15,171 nt of DNA, taken from Bacteroidales bacterium UBA6428. Lineage in GTDB: Bacteria; Bacteroidota; Bacteroidia; Bacteroidales; UBA932. The notes beneath the pieces are model-generated. The model had not been told where the DNA came from, made no database searches, and saw nothing but the letters and a program-made list of their open reading frames with translations. Numbering within the stretch: the stretch's first letter is position 1; each line of letters begins with the position of its first letter. Made by a program: the position numbers and the translations under genes. The stretch is from positions 17,883 to 33,053 of the forward strand of contig DJOW01000051.1 in assembly GCA_002437305.1 (NCBI GenBank). The letters run 5' to 3'. Shown one piece after another: positions 1 through 5,537 of the stretch.

Positions 1-104
1 CATAAATGCTGCCGTAGGGTGCTAATCGGCACTGTCGGGCGACAAAAAGGGGCATAAATGCTGCCGTGGGGTGTCAATCGGCACAATTGAGCATCAAACG
101 GAGA
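1..104. repeat. 52-bp tandem repeat, two visible copies, left edge cut
   Basis: A 32-bp core beginning CATAAATGCTGCCGT occurs at 1-32 and again at 53-84 with three mismatches (29/32). The 20 bp after each core (33-52 and 85-104) match only at about half the positions, so the second copy decays to the right. Each core contains a small inverted repeat, TGCCG...CGGCA, with a 12-nt loop. The period of 52 is not a multiple of three, and the reverse strand has an in-frame stop in one of the frames checked, so a coding repeat is unlikely. More copies may lie left of the window. Function is unknown. Confidence 0.75.
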
Positions 105-143
105 CTGTTTTGACATATTCATCACATATAGTCACTTGCCAGG

Positions 144-175
144 TTTGGAATTGCTGGGGACATTCCCTATCTTTG
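144..175 (+). promoter_or_regulatory. Bacteroidetes-type promoter for the invertase gene
   Basis: TTTG at 144-147, a 20-nt spacer and TATCTTTG at 168-175 match the Bacteroides -33/-7 consensus (TTTG and TAnnTTTG). Transcription would begin near 182, giving a GC-rich leader of about 85 nt before the ATG at 267. Confidence 0.7.
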
Positions 176-251
176 AAATCGGGCATCGGAACGGCTTCGG
201 TTTTCTTTCCCCGGGGCGTGGGATTCCGGTGCGGGTGAGGCGAAAGGAAAG

Positions 252-258
252 AGGAGGT
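252..258 (+). promoter_or_regulatory. strong Shine-Dalgarno of the invertase gene
   Basis: AGGAGGT lies 8 nt before the ATG at 267, a near-perfect anti-16S match. That is stronger than for the other genes here and fixes the start. Its first base is the end of a possible leader stem: TCTTTCC at 204-210 pairs with GGAAAGA at 246-252, so the site could be partly masked in the RNA. Confidence 0.7.
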
Positions 259-266
259 AGAAAACT

Positions 267-866
267 ATGAATTACGGTTGCATTCGGGTCAGCAGCGACA
301 AACAGACTGTTGAGAATCAAAGATTTGAAATCAATAACTTCTGTCAGAGGGAGCACCTGTCCATCGATGGGTGGATCGAGGAGACCATCAGCGGAACCAA
401 ATCCTACAGCAAGAGGGAGTTGGGGACGTTGCTTCAGCGTGTGCGGAAGGATGATCTCATCATCTGCGCGGAGCTCTCCAGACTGGGGCGTAATCTGTTT
501 ATGATTATGGAGATTCTCAACATCTGTATGACATAGGAGTGCAAGGTGTGGACGATCAAGGACAACTATCGGATAGGGGAAGATATTCAGAGCAAGGTGT
601 TGGCGTTCGCGTTCGGATTGTCGGCGGAAATAGAGCGTAACCTAATCAGCCAGAGAACCAAGGAAGCGTTGGCTGGAAAAAAGGCTGAAGGAATGTTTCT
701 AGGCCGTCCTAAAGGACGTAGAACGGCTCCGGAGAAACGTAAACTGTACAGTAAAAGAGCCTTGATAGCGGAACTGATGGCGGTAGGGATGTCACAGCGG
801 AAGATTGCCAAGATCTGCAAGGTGGACAGAAACACGTTGTGGAGGTTCTTGAAGGAGGTAAAATGA
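267..866 (+). pseudogene. Mpi-type serine DNA invertase interrupted by an amber codon
   Basis: The two halves (267-536 and 537-866) are in the same reading frame, separated only by a TAG at 534-536. Read through, they give about 199 residues of a small serine recombinase like the Bacteroides fragilis master DNA invertase Mpi. The N-terminal catalytic domain has IRVSSDKQ with the presumed nucleophile at Ser9, and the ELSRLGR arginine motif. The middle has the long E-helix region (VLAFAFGLSAEIERNLISQRTKEAL). The C-terminus has a resolvase-type helix-turn-helix (GMSQRKIAKICKVDRNTLWRFL). Relatives, as I recall them, read MT(K/R)EC at the stop, so one substitution (AAG or AGG to TAG) explains it. 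The family inverts promoter segments to switch surface-molecule genes. Here the product should be a catalytic fragment lacking DNA binding, unless the amber is read through or sequencing is at fault. A GTG at 546 could restart translation but would lack the active site. Confidence 0.85.
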
Positions 867-869
867 CAA

Positions 870-902
870 TTTGTCAGTCCGCCTTGGTTGGAACATATTT
901 TG
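870..902 (+). promoter_or_regulatory. possible weak promoter for htpG
   Basis: TTTG at 870-873, 21 nt, then ATATTTTG at 895-902, which keeps the TTTG of the -7 box but has AT instead of TA before it. It begins just after the stop of the invertase gene and is the best candidate I find ahead of htpG. The match is imperfect. Confidence 0.3.
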
Positions 903-915
903 ACTATCCCTAAGC

Positions 916-938
916 CGGCTCCGCCAAACGGGGAGCCG
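916..938 (+). other. GC-rich hairpin in the htpG leader
   Basis: CGGCTCC at 916-922 pairs with GGAGCCG at 932-938 around a 9-nt loop. It has no T-run, so it is a poor terminator. It would form in the 5' leader if transcription starts near 909. Whether it controls htpG is unknown. Confidence 0.4.
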
Positions 939-975
939 ACTGAATATATTGGTAAAATATAAAGGAAAAGATATT

Positions 976-2979
976 ATGGCAACAAAAAACAAAGGACAGA
1001 TTGGAGTGACGACCGAGAACATATTCCCGGTCATCAAGCAGTTCCTCTATTCGGATCATGAGATATTCCTTAGAGAGCTGGTCGCTAACGCGGTAGATGC
1101 CACGCAGAAGATGAAGACGATTGCCTCCAACGGGGATTTCAAAGGCGAATTGGGTGAACTCAAGGTTCGTGTCGAGCTTGACGAGAAAGCCAAGACGTTG
1201 AGGATCATCGATAACGGCATCGGCATGACCGATGAGGAGATTGACAAGTACATCAACCAGATCGCGTTCTCCTCTGCCGGAGAGTTTCTCCAGAAGTACA
1301 AGGATCAGAACATCATCGGCCATTTCGGACTGGGTTTCTACTCAGCCTTCATGGTAGCCAAGAAGGTGACGATCGAGTCCCTTTCCTGGAAAGACGGAGC
1401 CGAAGGTGTGATCTGGACCTGCGAAGGCAACCCTGAGTTCGAGATGGGGCCTTGCGACAAGAGCGAGAGAGGAACGGTCATCACGCTTTACCTCGATGAC
1501 GAGGCAGCCAAGGACTATGGCACGAAGGGCAAGATCCAGCAGCTTCTGGACAAGTACTGCAAGTTCATGCCGGTTCCTATTGTCTTCGGCAAGGAGCAGG
1601 AATGGAAGGACGGCAAATATGTCGACACGGACAAGGACAACGTCATCAACAAGATAGAGCCTCTTTGGACCCGCAAGCCGTCAGAGCTGAAGGAGGAGGA
1701 CTACATCAAGTTCTACCGTGAGCTCTATCCGATGAAGGAGGATCCTCTGTTCTACATTCACCTGAACGTGGATTACCCGTTCAACCTCACCGGCATCCTT
1801 TATTTCCCGAAGATCAAGGACAGGATGGCGATCGAGAAGAACAACATCCAGCTTTACTGCAACCAGATGTTCGTGACCGACCATGTGGAGAACATTGTGC
1901 CTGACTTCCTGACACTTCTTCATGGTGTCATCGACTCTCCGGACATTCCTCTTAATGTCTCCAGAAGTTACCTTCAGGCTGATGAGAATGTCAAGAAGAT
2001 CTCGACCTACATCACAAAGAAGGTCGCCGACAGGCTGGAGGACATCTTCAAGAACGAGCGTGACTCATGGGAGAAGAAGTGGGATAACCTCAAGCTTTTC
2101 ATTGAATATGGAATGCTCTCCGATGAGAAGTTCTGCGAGAGGGCTCTGAAGTTCGCCCTGTTCAAGAACACGGATGGCAGGTTCTTCTCCTTTGAGGAGT
2201 ATCGGAAGGCTGTCAAGGACAATCAGACGGACAAGGATAAGAAGGTTGTCTACCTCTACGCGACTGACACGGATGAGCAGTATGATTTCATCGAGGCCGC
2301 GAAGAACAAAGGTTATGATGTGCTTCTGATGGACTGCGAACTTGACGCTCACTATGTGAATCTTCTGGAGCAGAAGATTCCTGACACCAGGTTCGCCAGG
2401 GTTGATTCCGACACGATCGACAACCTCATTCCAAAGAGCGAGAAAGTGAAGCCGGAGATGTCCCGGTCCGACAAGGATGATCTGAGCGCTATTTTCAAGG
2501 CGGTCTTGCCGAAGGGTAATGACTACTTCGTCGAGGCTGACAATCTTGGCGGGAACGCGGCTCCTGTCGTCATCACCCGCAACGAGTTCATGAGGCGTTA
2601 CCGCGAGATGAGCGCGATGGGCGGAGGAATGAACTTCTACGGGAACATGCCCGAGTCGTTCAACATCACCGTAAACCTTGAGAATCCGGTGATGGCCGGA
2701 ATCGTCTCCGACGCCAAGTCCAAGATCGCTCCGTTGGGCGAACTTCCGGCTGAGCCGGGCAAGGATGCTCCGGAGGATGAGAAGAAGCGTGTGAACGATG
2801 AGCGTCAGGCCATCAAGGATGCCCACCAGGCTGCGATTGATGAATATGCTTCCGCCAACGACACCCTTAAGCAGGTGATTGATCTTGCGCTCTTGTCAAA
2901 CGGAATGCTCAAAGGCAAGGCTCTGTCTGACTTCATCGCGCGCAGCGAGAAAGTCATAGCGAAGGTCGCGCGCAAGTAA
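976..2979 (+). CDS. htpG: molecular chaperone HtpG (Hsp90 family)
   Basis: ATP-dependent cytosolic chaperone of the Hsp90 family, acting as a homodimer on client proteins. The N-terminal GHKL ATPase signatures are intact. FLRELVANAVDA carries the catalytic Glu34 and the Mg-binding Asn38, DNGIGM carries the nucleotide-binding Asp79, GHFGLGFYSAFMVA is the lid and glycine box, and GTVITLYL closes the fold. The middle domain (about 220-480) and C-terminal dimerisation domain follow. The protein has 667 residues, near the usual length for Bacteroidetes. I chose the ATG at 976 over an in-frame TTG at 949, because AAAGGAAAAG at 961-970 is a suitable ribosome site and MATKNKGQIG is a natural Hsp90 start. 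It lies about 110 bp behind the broken invertase gene with no sign of a shared job. It ends in a structured region with a strong terminator, so it is probably transcribed alone. Confidence 0.97.
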   Translation: MATKNKGQIGVTTENIFPVIKQFLYSDHEIFLRELVANAVDATQKMKTIASNGDFKGELGELKVRVELDEKAKTLRIIDNGIGMTDEEIDKYINQIAFSSAGEFLQKYKDQNIIGHFGLGFYSAFMVAKKVTIESLSWKDGAEGVIWTCEGNPEFEMGPCDKSERGTVITLYLDDEAAKDYGTKGKIQQLLDKYCKFMPVPIVFGKEQEWKDGKYVDTDKDNVINKIEPLWTRKPSELKEEDYIKFYRELYPMKEDPLFYIHLNVDYPFNLTGILYFPKIKDRMAIEKNNIQLYCNQMFVTDHVENIVPDFLTLLHGVIDSPDIPLNVSRSYLQADENVKKISTYITKKVADRLEDIFKNERDSWEKKWDNLKLFIEYGMLSDEKFCERALKFALFKNTDGRFFSFEEYRKAVKDNQTDKDKKVVYLYATDTDEQYDFIEAAKNKGYDVLLMDCELDAHYVNLLEQKIPDTRFARVDSDTIDNLIPKSEKVKPEMSRSDKDDLSAIFKAVLPKGNDYFVEADNLGGNAAPVVITRNEFMRRYREMSAMGGGMNFYGNMPESFNITVNLENPVMAGIVSDAKSKIAPLGELPAEPGKDAPEDEKKRVNDERQAIKDAHQAAIDEYASANDTLKQVIDLALLSNGMLKGKALSDFIARSEKVIAKVARK

Positions 2980-2998
2980 TGTCAGCGTGACAGTCAGG

Positions 2999-3040
2999 CT
3001 AAGATCAGCATGCCAAGGTCCGCTTGGCGGTCCATCTTAG
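2999..3040 (+). other. two-tier hairpin downstream of htpG
   Basis: CTAAGAT (2999-3005) pairs with ATCTTAG (3034-3040). Inside, GCCAAG (3012-3017) pairs with CTTGGC (3023-3028) around a 5-nt loop, leaving a 6/5 internal loop. A smaller TGTCA-gcg-TGACA hairpin (2980-2992) sits directly after the stop codon. There is no T-run, so it is not a terminator alone. It may protect the htpG 3' end or be a remnant repeat. Confidence 0.45.
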
Positions 3041-3041
3041 C

Positions 3042-3094
3042 AAAACAAGAACTCCGGACACTGAAATCATTTCGGTGTCCGGAGTTCTTGTTTT
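3042..3094. terminator. bidirectional intrinsic terminator between htpG and mnmA
   Basis: A 25-bp stem with one G-T pair and a 3-nt TCA loop. The arms begin AAAACAAGAACTCCGG and end CCGGAGTTCTTGTTTT. The outermost A4/T4 pairs give a T-run on either strand, so it can end both htpG (plus) and mnmA (minus) transcripts, as expected between convergent genes. Confidence 0.93.
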
Positions 3095-3155
3095 ATTCTG
3101 ATAGGCTGCGCTTTCCCGCCCTCAAGCCTTCAAGACAAACAATTCAAGACGGCTT

Positions 3156-4631
3156 CTAATAGACTCCGGAGCCGAGCATCTCGTCATCGGCGGAGTACCA
3201 GACCGCGAATTGGCCATCGGAAATGCCGCGCTGCGGGGTGTCGAACAGCATGTACAGGCCATTCCGCCTCTTGACAAGGAAAGCGTCCTGAAGTGGCTGG
3301 CGGTAGCGGATGCGGACCCTGTAGCGACGGATCTCGCCGTCTTTCATCGCGAGATCGGTCCTTATCCAGTGAATGTCGTCTGGCGCGATCCGGATGCAGC
3401 TGCGGGACAATCCCTTGTGGGTGTGCCCCTCGCCGACATAGATGATGTTCCGCGCGATGTCCGTGGCGATGACGAAGAGGGAGTCTTTGTGCCCCCCGAT
3501 GTTGAGGCCTTTGCGCTGGCCGATCGTGTAGAACTGCGCGCCGTCATGCCGTCCTACAATCTTTCCTGACGGATTCTCCTTGAACCGGGTCTTTTTGATG
3601 TGCTTCTTTCCGGTCCTGTAGGTCTCTGTCTCGAACTTGATGTCCTCATACCTTAAAGGTTCGGACAATCTCATAATGTCCTCATCGCTCAGCCCGGCGA
3701 TCTTTTTGGCCGAGAACTCATTCCGATGAGCGGCGGCAGCCTCGGCGGGACGAGTGCCCGCGAGGGAGGAATCGGCGGCCTGAACAGCCACCCTGCGGTT
3801 GTTGAACGGCTTGCCTCCGGAATCTTCGGAGGAATATTCAGTGATCATCATCGGCTCCGCGGGAGAGGACATGAGTGAGGCCAGGGTGTCGTGGATGAAT
3901 CGATACTGCTCATTTTGAGTATAATAGGCATCAAAAACCTCCACGACATCGCCTTCGGCCGGTTTCAGTCTCTGTTGAAGGAACGTCGGAAGGTCCACTT
4001 TTCCGATGAAGCATATTCCTTGGGAATCCTTCTTTTCCGCTGACGGGAGGCCGGCCTGCCGGGCAAGCTCCCTGACCTGGGGTTTTGTGAGGCCGCCTAT
4101 GGGAAACAGGGCCTTGCCAAGCTGCTCCTGAGTCAACTGGCAGAGGAAATAGCTCTGATCCTTGTTTGGATCCACGCCCTCAAGGATCCGCCACTGAGGT
4201 TGTCCGCCGATCACAACCTGCTTGCCGTCCGCGTCCTGCAGAGGCTCGCGGCGGCAGTAGTGTCCGGTGGCGACCATGTCGGCTCCAAGTCTCCGCGCGG
4301 CTTTCATGAAAGCGTCGAATTTGATCTCCCGGTTGCAGAGTACGTCCGGGTTGGGGGTCCGGCCCGCTGAATATTCATTGAACATGTACTCCACAACGCG
4401 TTGCCTGTACTCCTTTGAGAGATCCACGAAATAGAACGGGATGCCGATCTTGCGTGCGACCATCTCTGCCACGAAGCGGTCCTCCTCCCATTCGCAGTCT
4501 CCGTGAAGGGTGGCGTCCGCGTCGTGCCAGTTCTGCATGAACATGGCGAACACATCATAACCTTGCCGCTTGAGGAGCAGAGCGGCGACACTTGAATCAA
4601 CTCCTCCGGAGAGGCCGACACAAACCTTCAT
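3156..4631 (-). CDS. mnmA: tRNA-specific 2-thiouridylase MnmA, with an internal insertion
   Basis: Catalyses ATP-dependent 2-thiolation of wobble uridine 34 in the Lys, Glu and Gln tRNAs in the cytosol. The PP-loop ATP site is GLSGGVDSS (residues 6-14). The catalytic cysteines are Cys99 in NPDVLCNREIKF and Cys207 in SQGICFIGK. FYTIGQRKGL (367-376) and the C-terminal GQFAVWY element are also typical. At 491 residues it is over 100 longer than the usual 360-380. The extra length is about residues 233-352, between the LKPAEGDVVEVF segment and NPSGKIVGRH; it is partly Ala-rich and I recognise no domain in it. All catalytic parts flank it in frame, so the gene should be functional. It is divergent from cdd and convergent with htpG. 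The start at 4631 fits the PP-loop position and lies just downstream of a good minus-strand promoter. Confidence 0.95.
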   Translation of the reverse strand: MKVCVGLSGGVDSSVAALLLKRQGYDVFAMFMQNWHDADATLHGDCEWEEDRFVAEMVARKIGIPFYFVDLSKEYRQRVVEYMFNEYSAGRTPNPDVLCNREIKFDAFMKAARRLGADMVATGHYCRREPLQDADGKQVVIGGQPQWRILEGVDPNKDQSYFLCQLTQEQLGKALFPIGGLTKPQVRELARQAGLPSAEKKDSQGICFIGKVDLPTFLQQRLKPAEGDVVEVFDAYYTQNEQYRFIHDTLASLMSSPAEPMMITEYSSEDSGGKPFNNRRVAVQAADSSLAGTRPAEAAAAHRNEFSAKKIAGLSDEDIMRLSEPLRYEDIKFETETYRTGKKHIKKTRFKENPSGKIVGRHDGAQFYTIGQRKGLNIGGHKDSLFVIATDIARNIIYVGEGHTHKGLSRSCIRIAPDDIHWIRTDLAMKDGEIRRYRVRIRYRQPLQDAFLVKRRNGLYMLFDTPQRGISDGQFAVWYSADDEMLGSGVY

Positions 4632-4652
4632 TACATTTCATTTTACAGCGTG

Positions 4653-4684
4653 CAAATTTACTCAAATGCTTGAATATGCACAAT
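4653..4684 (-). promoter_or_regulatory. promoter of mnmA
   Basis: Read on the minus strand: ATTG (4684-4681), a 20-nt spacer, then a perfect TAAATTTG -7 box (4660-4653). The start site would fall near 4646, leaving a leader of only about 15 nt. The -33 box lies next to the -7 box of the divergent cdd promoter. Confidence 0.65.
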
Positions 4685-4698
4685 TTTTGCTAACTTTG
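4669..4698 (+). promoter_or_regulatory. promoter of cdd
   Basis: TAACTTTG at 4691-4698 is a perfect TAnnTTTG box. CTTG at 4669-4672, 18 nt upstream, is an acceptable -33 element. The expected start near 4705 rules out the longer upstream reading frame and supports translation from the ATG at 4726. Confidence 0.65.
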
Positions 4699-4725
4699 AG
4701 ACCTTGTCAGGCAAAACCACAGAAC

Positions 4726-5208
4726 ATGAAGACAGCAAAACTGGACATAGTCTACACTGAATATTCCTCCATCGATGAGATGGATCCTCTTGACATTGAA
4801 CTTGTGAAGGCCGCCGTCGAGGCTCAGAAGGGATCTTACGCCCCTTATTCAAAGTTCAATGTCGGAGCCGCTTTACGTCTGGATGACGGGACGGTTGTCA
4901 AAGGCTCAAATCAGGAGAACGCCGCCTATCCTTCAGGACTTTGCGCGGAAAGAACCACGATGTTCTCCGCCAGCGCCGGCCATCCCGGCAAGGCGATGGT
5001 CTCCCTTGCCATTGCAGGGGGCTTTGGCGGTACGGTCAGTGACACCCCGTGCTCGCCTTGCGGGGCATGCCGTCAGGTGATGGCCGAGTACCAGACTTTG
5101 GCCGGACGTCCGATGAGCGTTATCATGTTCGGAACGAGAAAAACCTGGAAATTTGACAAGGTTGATGACATTCTGCCATTCATTTTTGACAGTTTCAACG
5201 AAAAGTAG
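4726..5208 (+). CDS. cdd: cytidine deaminase
   Basis: Zinc-dependent hydrolytic deaminase converting cytidine and deoxycytidine to uridine and deoxyuridine in pyrimidine salvage; cytosolic. It has 160 residues, a little longer than the tetrameric T-CDA family (about 130). Key parts are NVGAAL (45-50), NAAYPSGLCAERTTMF with zinc ligand Cys73 and proton-shuttle Glu75, and SPCGACRQ with zinc ligands Cys112 and Cys115. The reading frame is open back to 4570, but that stretch overlaps the mnmA 5' end and both divergent promoters. I chose ATG 4726 because it follows the -7 box by about 28 nt and gives a family-like N-terminus. No strong ribosome site is visible, which is normal in Bacteroidetes. 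The ffs promoter is embedded in its last codons and no terminator separates the two, so read-through into ffs is possible. Confidence 0.93.
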   Translation: MKTAKLDIVYTEYSSIDEMDPLDIELVKAAVEAQKGSYAPYSKFNVGAALRLDDGTVVKGSNQENAAYPSGLCAERTTMFSASAGHPGKAMVSLAIAGGFGGTVSDTPCSPCGACRQVMAEYQTLAGRPMSVIMFGTRKTWKFDKVDDILPFIFDSFNEK

Positions 5209-5216
5209 TATATTTG
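5185..5216 (+). promoter_or_regulatory. promoter of ffs (SRP RNA)
   Basis: TTTG at 5185-5188, exactly 20 nt, then TATATTTG at 5209-5216: a perfect match to the Bacteroidetes consensus and the best promoter in the window, as expected for a strongly expressed stable RNA. The -33 box lies inside the cdd coding sequence and the -7 box begins right after its stop. Confidence 0.88.
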
Positions 5217-5220
5217 CGGT

Positions 5221-5320
5221 CAGGGAAAGTCGTACACGACCAGCTCCCTCTGAATTCCCCCAGGGTCGGAAGGCAGCAAGGGTAGGAGGTCGTAGCGGTG
5301 CGATGTGCTGAGCTTTCCCT
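5221..5320 (+). ncRNA. ffs: signal recognition particle RNA, small bacterial (4.5S) type
   Basis: RNA scaffold that binds Ffh (SRP54) to target ribosomes making membrane and secreted proteins. The conserved domain IV tip is present: GGTCGGAAGGCAGCA at 5264-5278, with its GGAA tetraloop at 5268-5271 and the asymmetric loop bases for Ffh. The ends close by AGGGAAAG (5222-5229) pairing with CTTTCCCT (5313-5320), giving a single rod of about 100 nt without an Alu domain. Exact ends are inferred from this terminal helix and the promoter. It sits between cdd and an AAA ATPase gene on the same strand. Confidence 0.93.
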
Positions 5321-5326
5321 TTTTTT
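5313..5326 (+). terminator. ffs terminator
   Basis: The closing helix of the SRP RNA (3' arm CTTTCCCT) runs directly into seven T residues (5320-5326), so the rod itself acts as an intrinsic terminator. Confidence 0.75.
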
Positions 5327-5354
5327 GTGCAACAATACTATGAAATGCATCAAT

Positions 5355-5386
5355 CACTTGCGTATTTTGAAGGAAATATGCAAGTG
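5355..5386 (+). other. 13-bp-stem hairpin between ffs and the ATPase gene
   Basis: CACTTGCGTATTT (5355-5367) pairs with AAATATGCAAGTG (5374-5386) with one G-T pair and a 6-nt loop TGAAGG. It is followed by GGTTTTCTG, too short a T-run for a confident terminator. A second weak stem, GGGT/ACCC at 5402-5415, precedes seven T residues and may be a backup terminator. Confidence 0.5.
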
Positions 5387-5422
5387 GGTTTTCTGTCTTC
5401 TGGGTCGGCCAACCCGTTTTTT

Positions 5423-5518
5423 TGCATAACGATCGTGCATATTTCTAGTAAATTTGCACTAAATTTATGCAAATATAGACAAAAGTTGCACTAATATCGT
5501 ACAATAGTCCTATATTTG
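5423..5518. repeat. three 32-bp iteron-like units upstream of the ATPase gene
   Basis: Three units, at 5423-5454, 5455-5486 and 5487-5518, each start with TGCA followed after 9 nt by TGCA (TACA in the third). TGCA starts fall at 5423, 5436, 5455, 5468 and 5487, a strict 13/19 alternation. Outside these tetramers the units are diverged; units 2 and 3 share TGCACTAA. Three helical turns is about 31.5 bp, so the sites would face the same side. This looks like binding sites for a regulator, but none is identified. Confidence 0.45.
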
Positions 5519-5527
5519 TCATAGGAC
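5485..5527 (+). promoter_or_regulatory. promoter of the ATPase gene with overlapping inverted repeat
   Basis: TATATTTG at 5511-5518 is a perfect -7 box. The -33 box is weak (GTTG at 5485-5488, 22-nt spacer). An inverted repeat, GTCCTAT (5507-5513) and ATAGGAC (5521-5527), covers the -7 box and the expected start point, where a repressor could block initiation. Another perfect -7 box, TAAATTTG, lies at 5449-5456 without a well-spaced partner. Confidence 0.55.
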
Positions 5528-5537
5528 AAGTTATGCA

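Noticed and set aside
1..104. CRISPR array at the left edge
   Set aside because: Only two units, imperfect repeats, a 20-bp partly similar spacer and no cas genes; better described as a diverging tandem repeat.
1..266. Invertible promoter segment controlled by the Mpi-type invertase
   Set aside because: I looked for a pair of inverted repeats of the Mpi type around the 144-175 promoter and found none in the window.
546..866. A separate gene starting at GTG 546 in the invertase region
   Set aside because: It is in the same frame as 267-536 and continues its homology with only the TAG between; alone it lacks the catalytic domain. Treated as the second half of one broken gene.
949..975. TTG at 949 as the htpG start
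   Set aside because: A better ATG with a ribosome site is 27 bp downstream, and the extra residues do not belong to the Hsp90 family.
867..975. Terminator at the 916-938 hairpin
   Set aside because: The stem is good but no T-run follows on either strand, so only a structured leader is claimed.
2065..2826. 253-codon minus-strand frame within htpG
   Set aside because: Fully inside the unambiguous HtpG coding sequence; no promoter, ribosome site or recognisable domain.
4570..4725. N-terminal extension of cytidine deaminase back to 4570
   Set aside because: It would overlap the mnmA 5' end and both divergent promoters, and the -7 box at 4691-4698 puts the transcript start after those codons.
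5423..5518. CRISPR-like or plasmid-origin iterons
   Set aside because: Units are too diverged for CRISPR, and there is no rep gene; the position against a promoter favours regulator sites.
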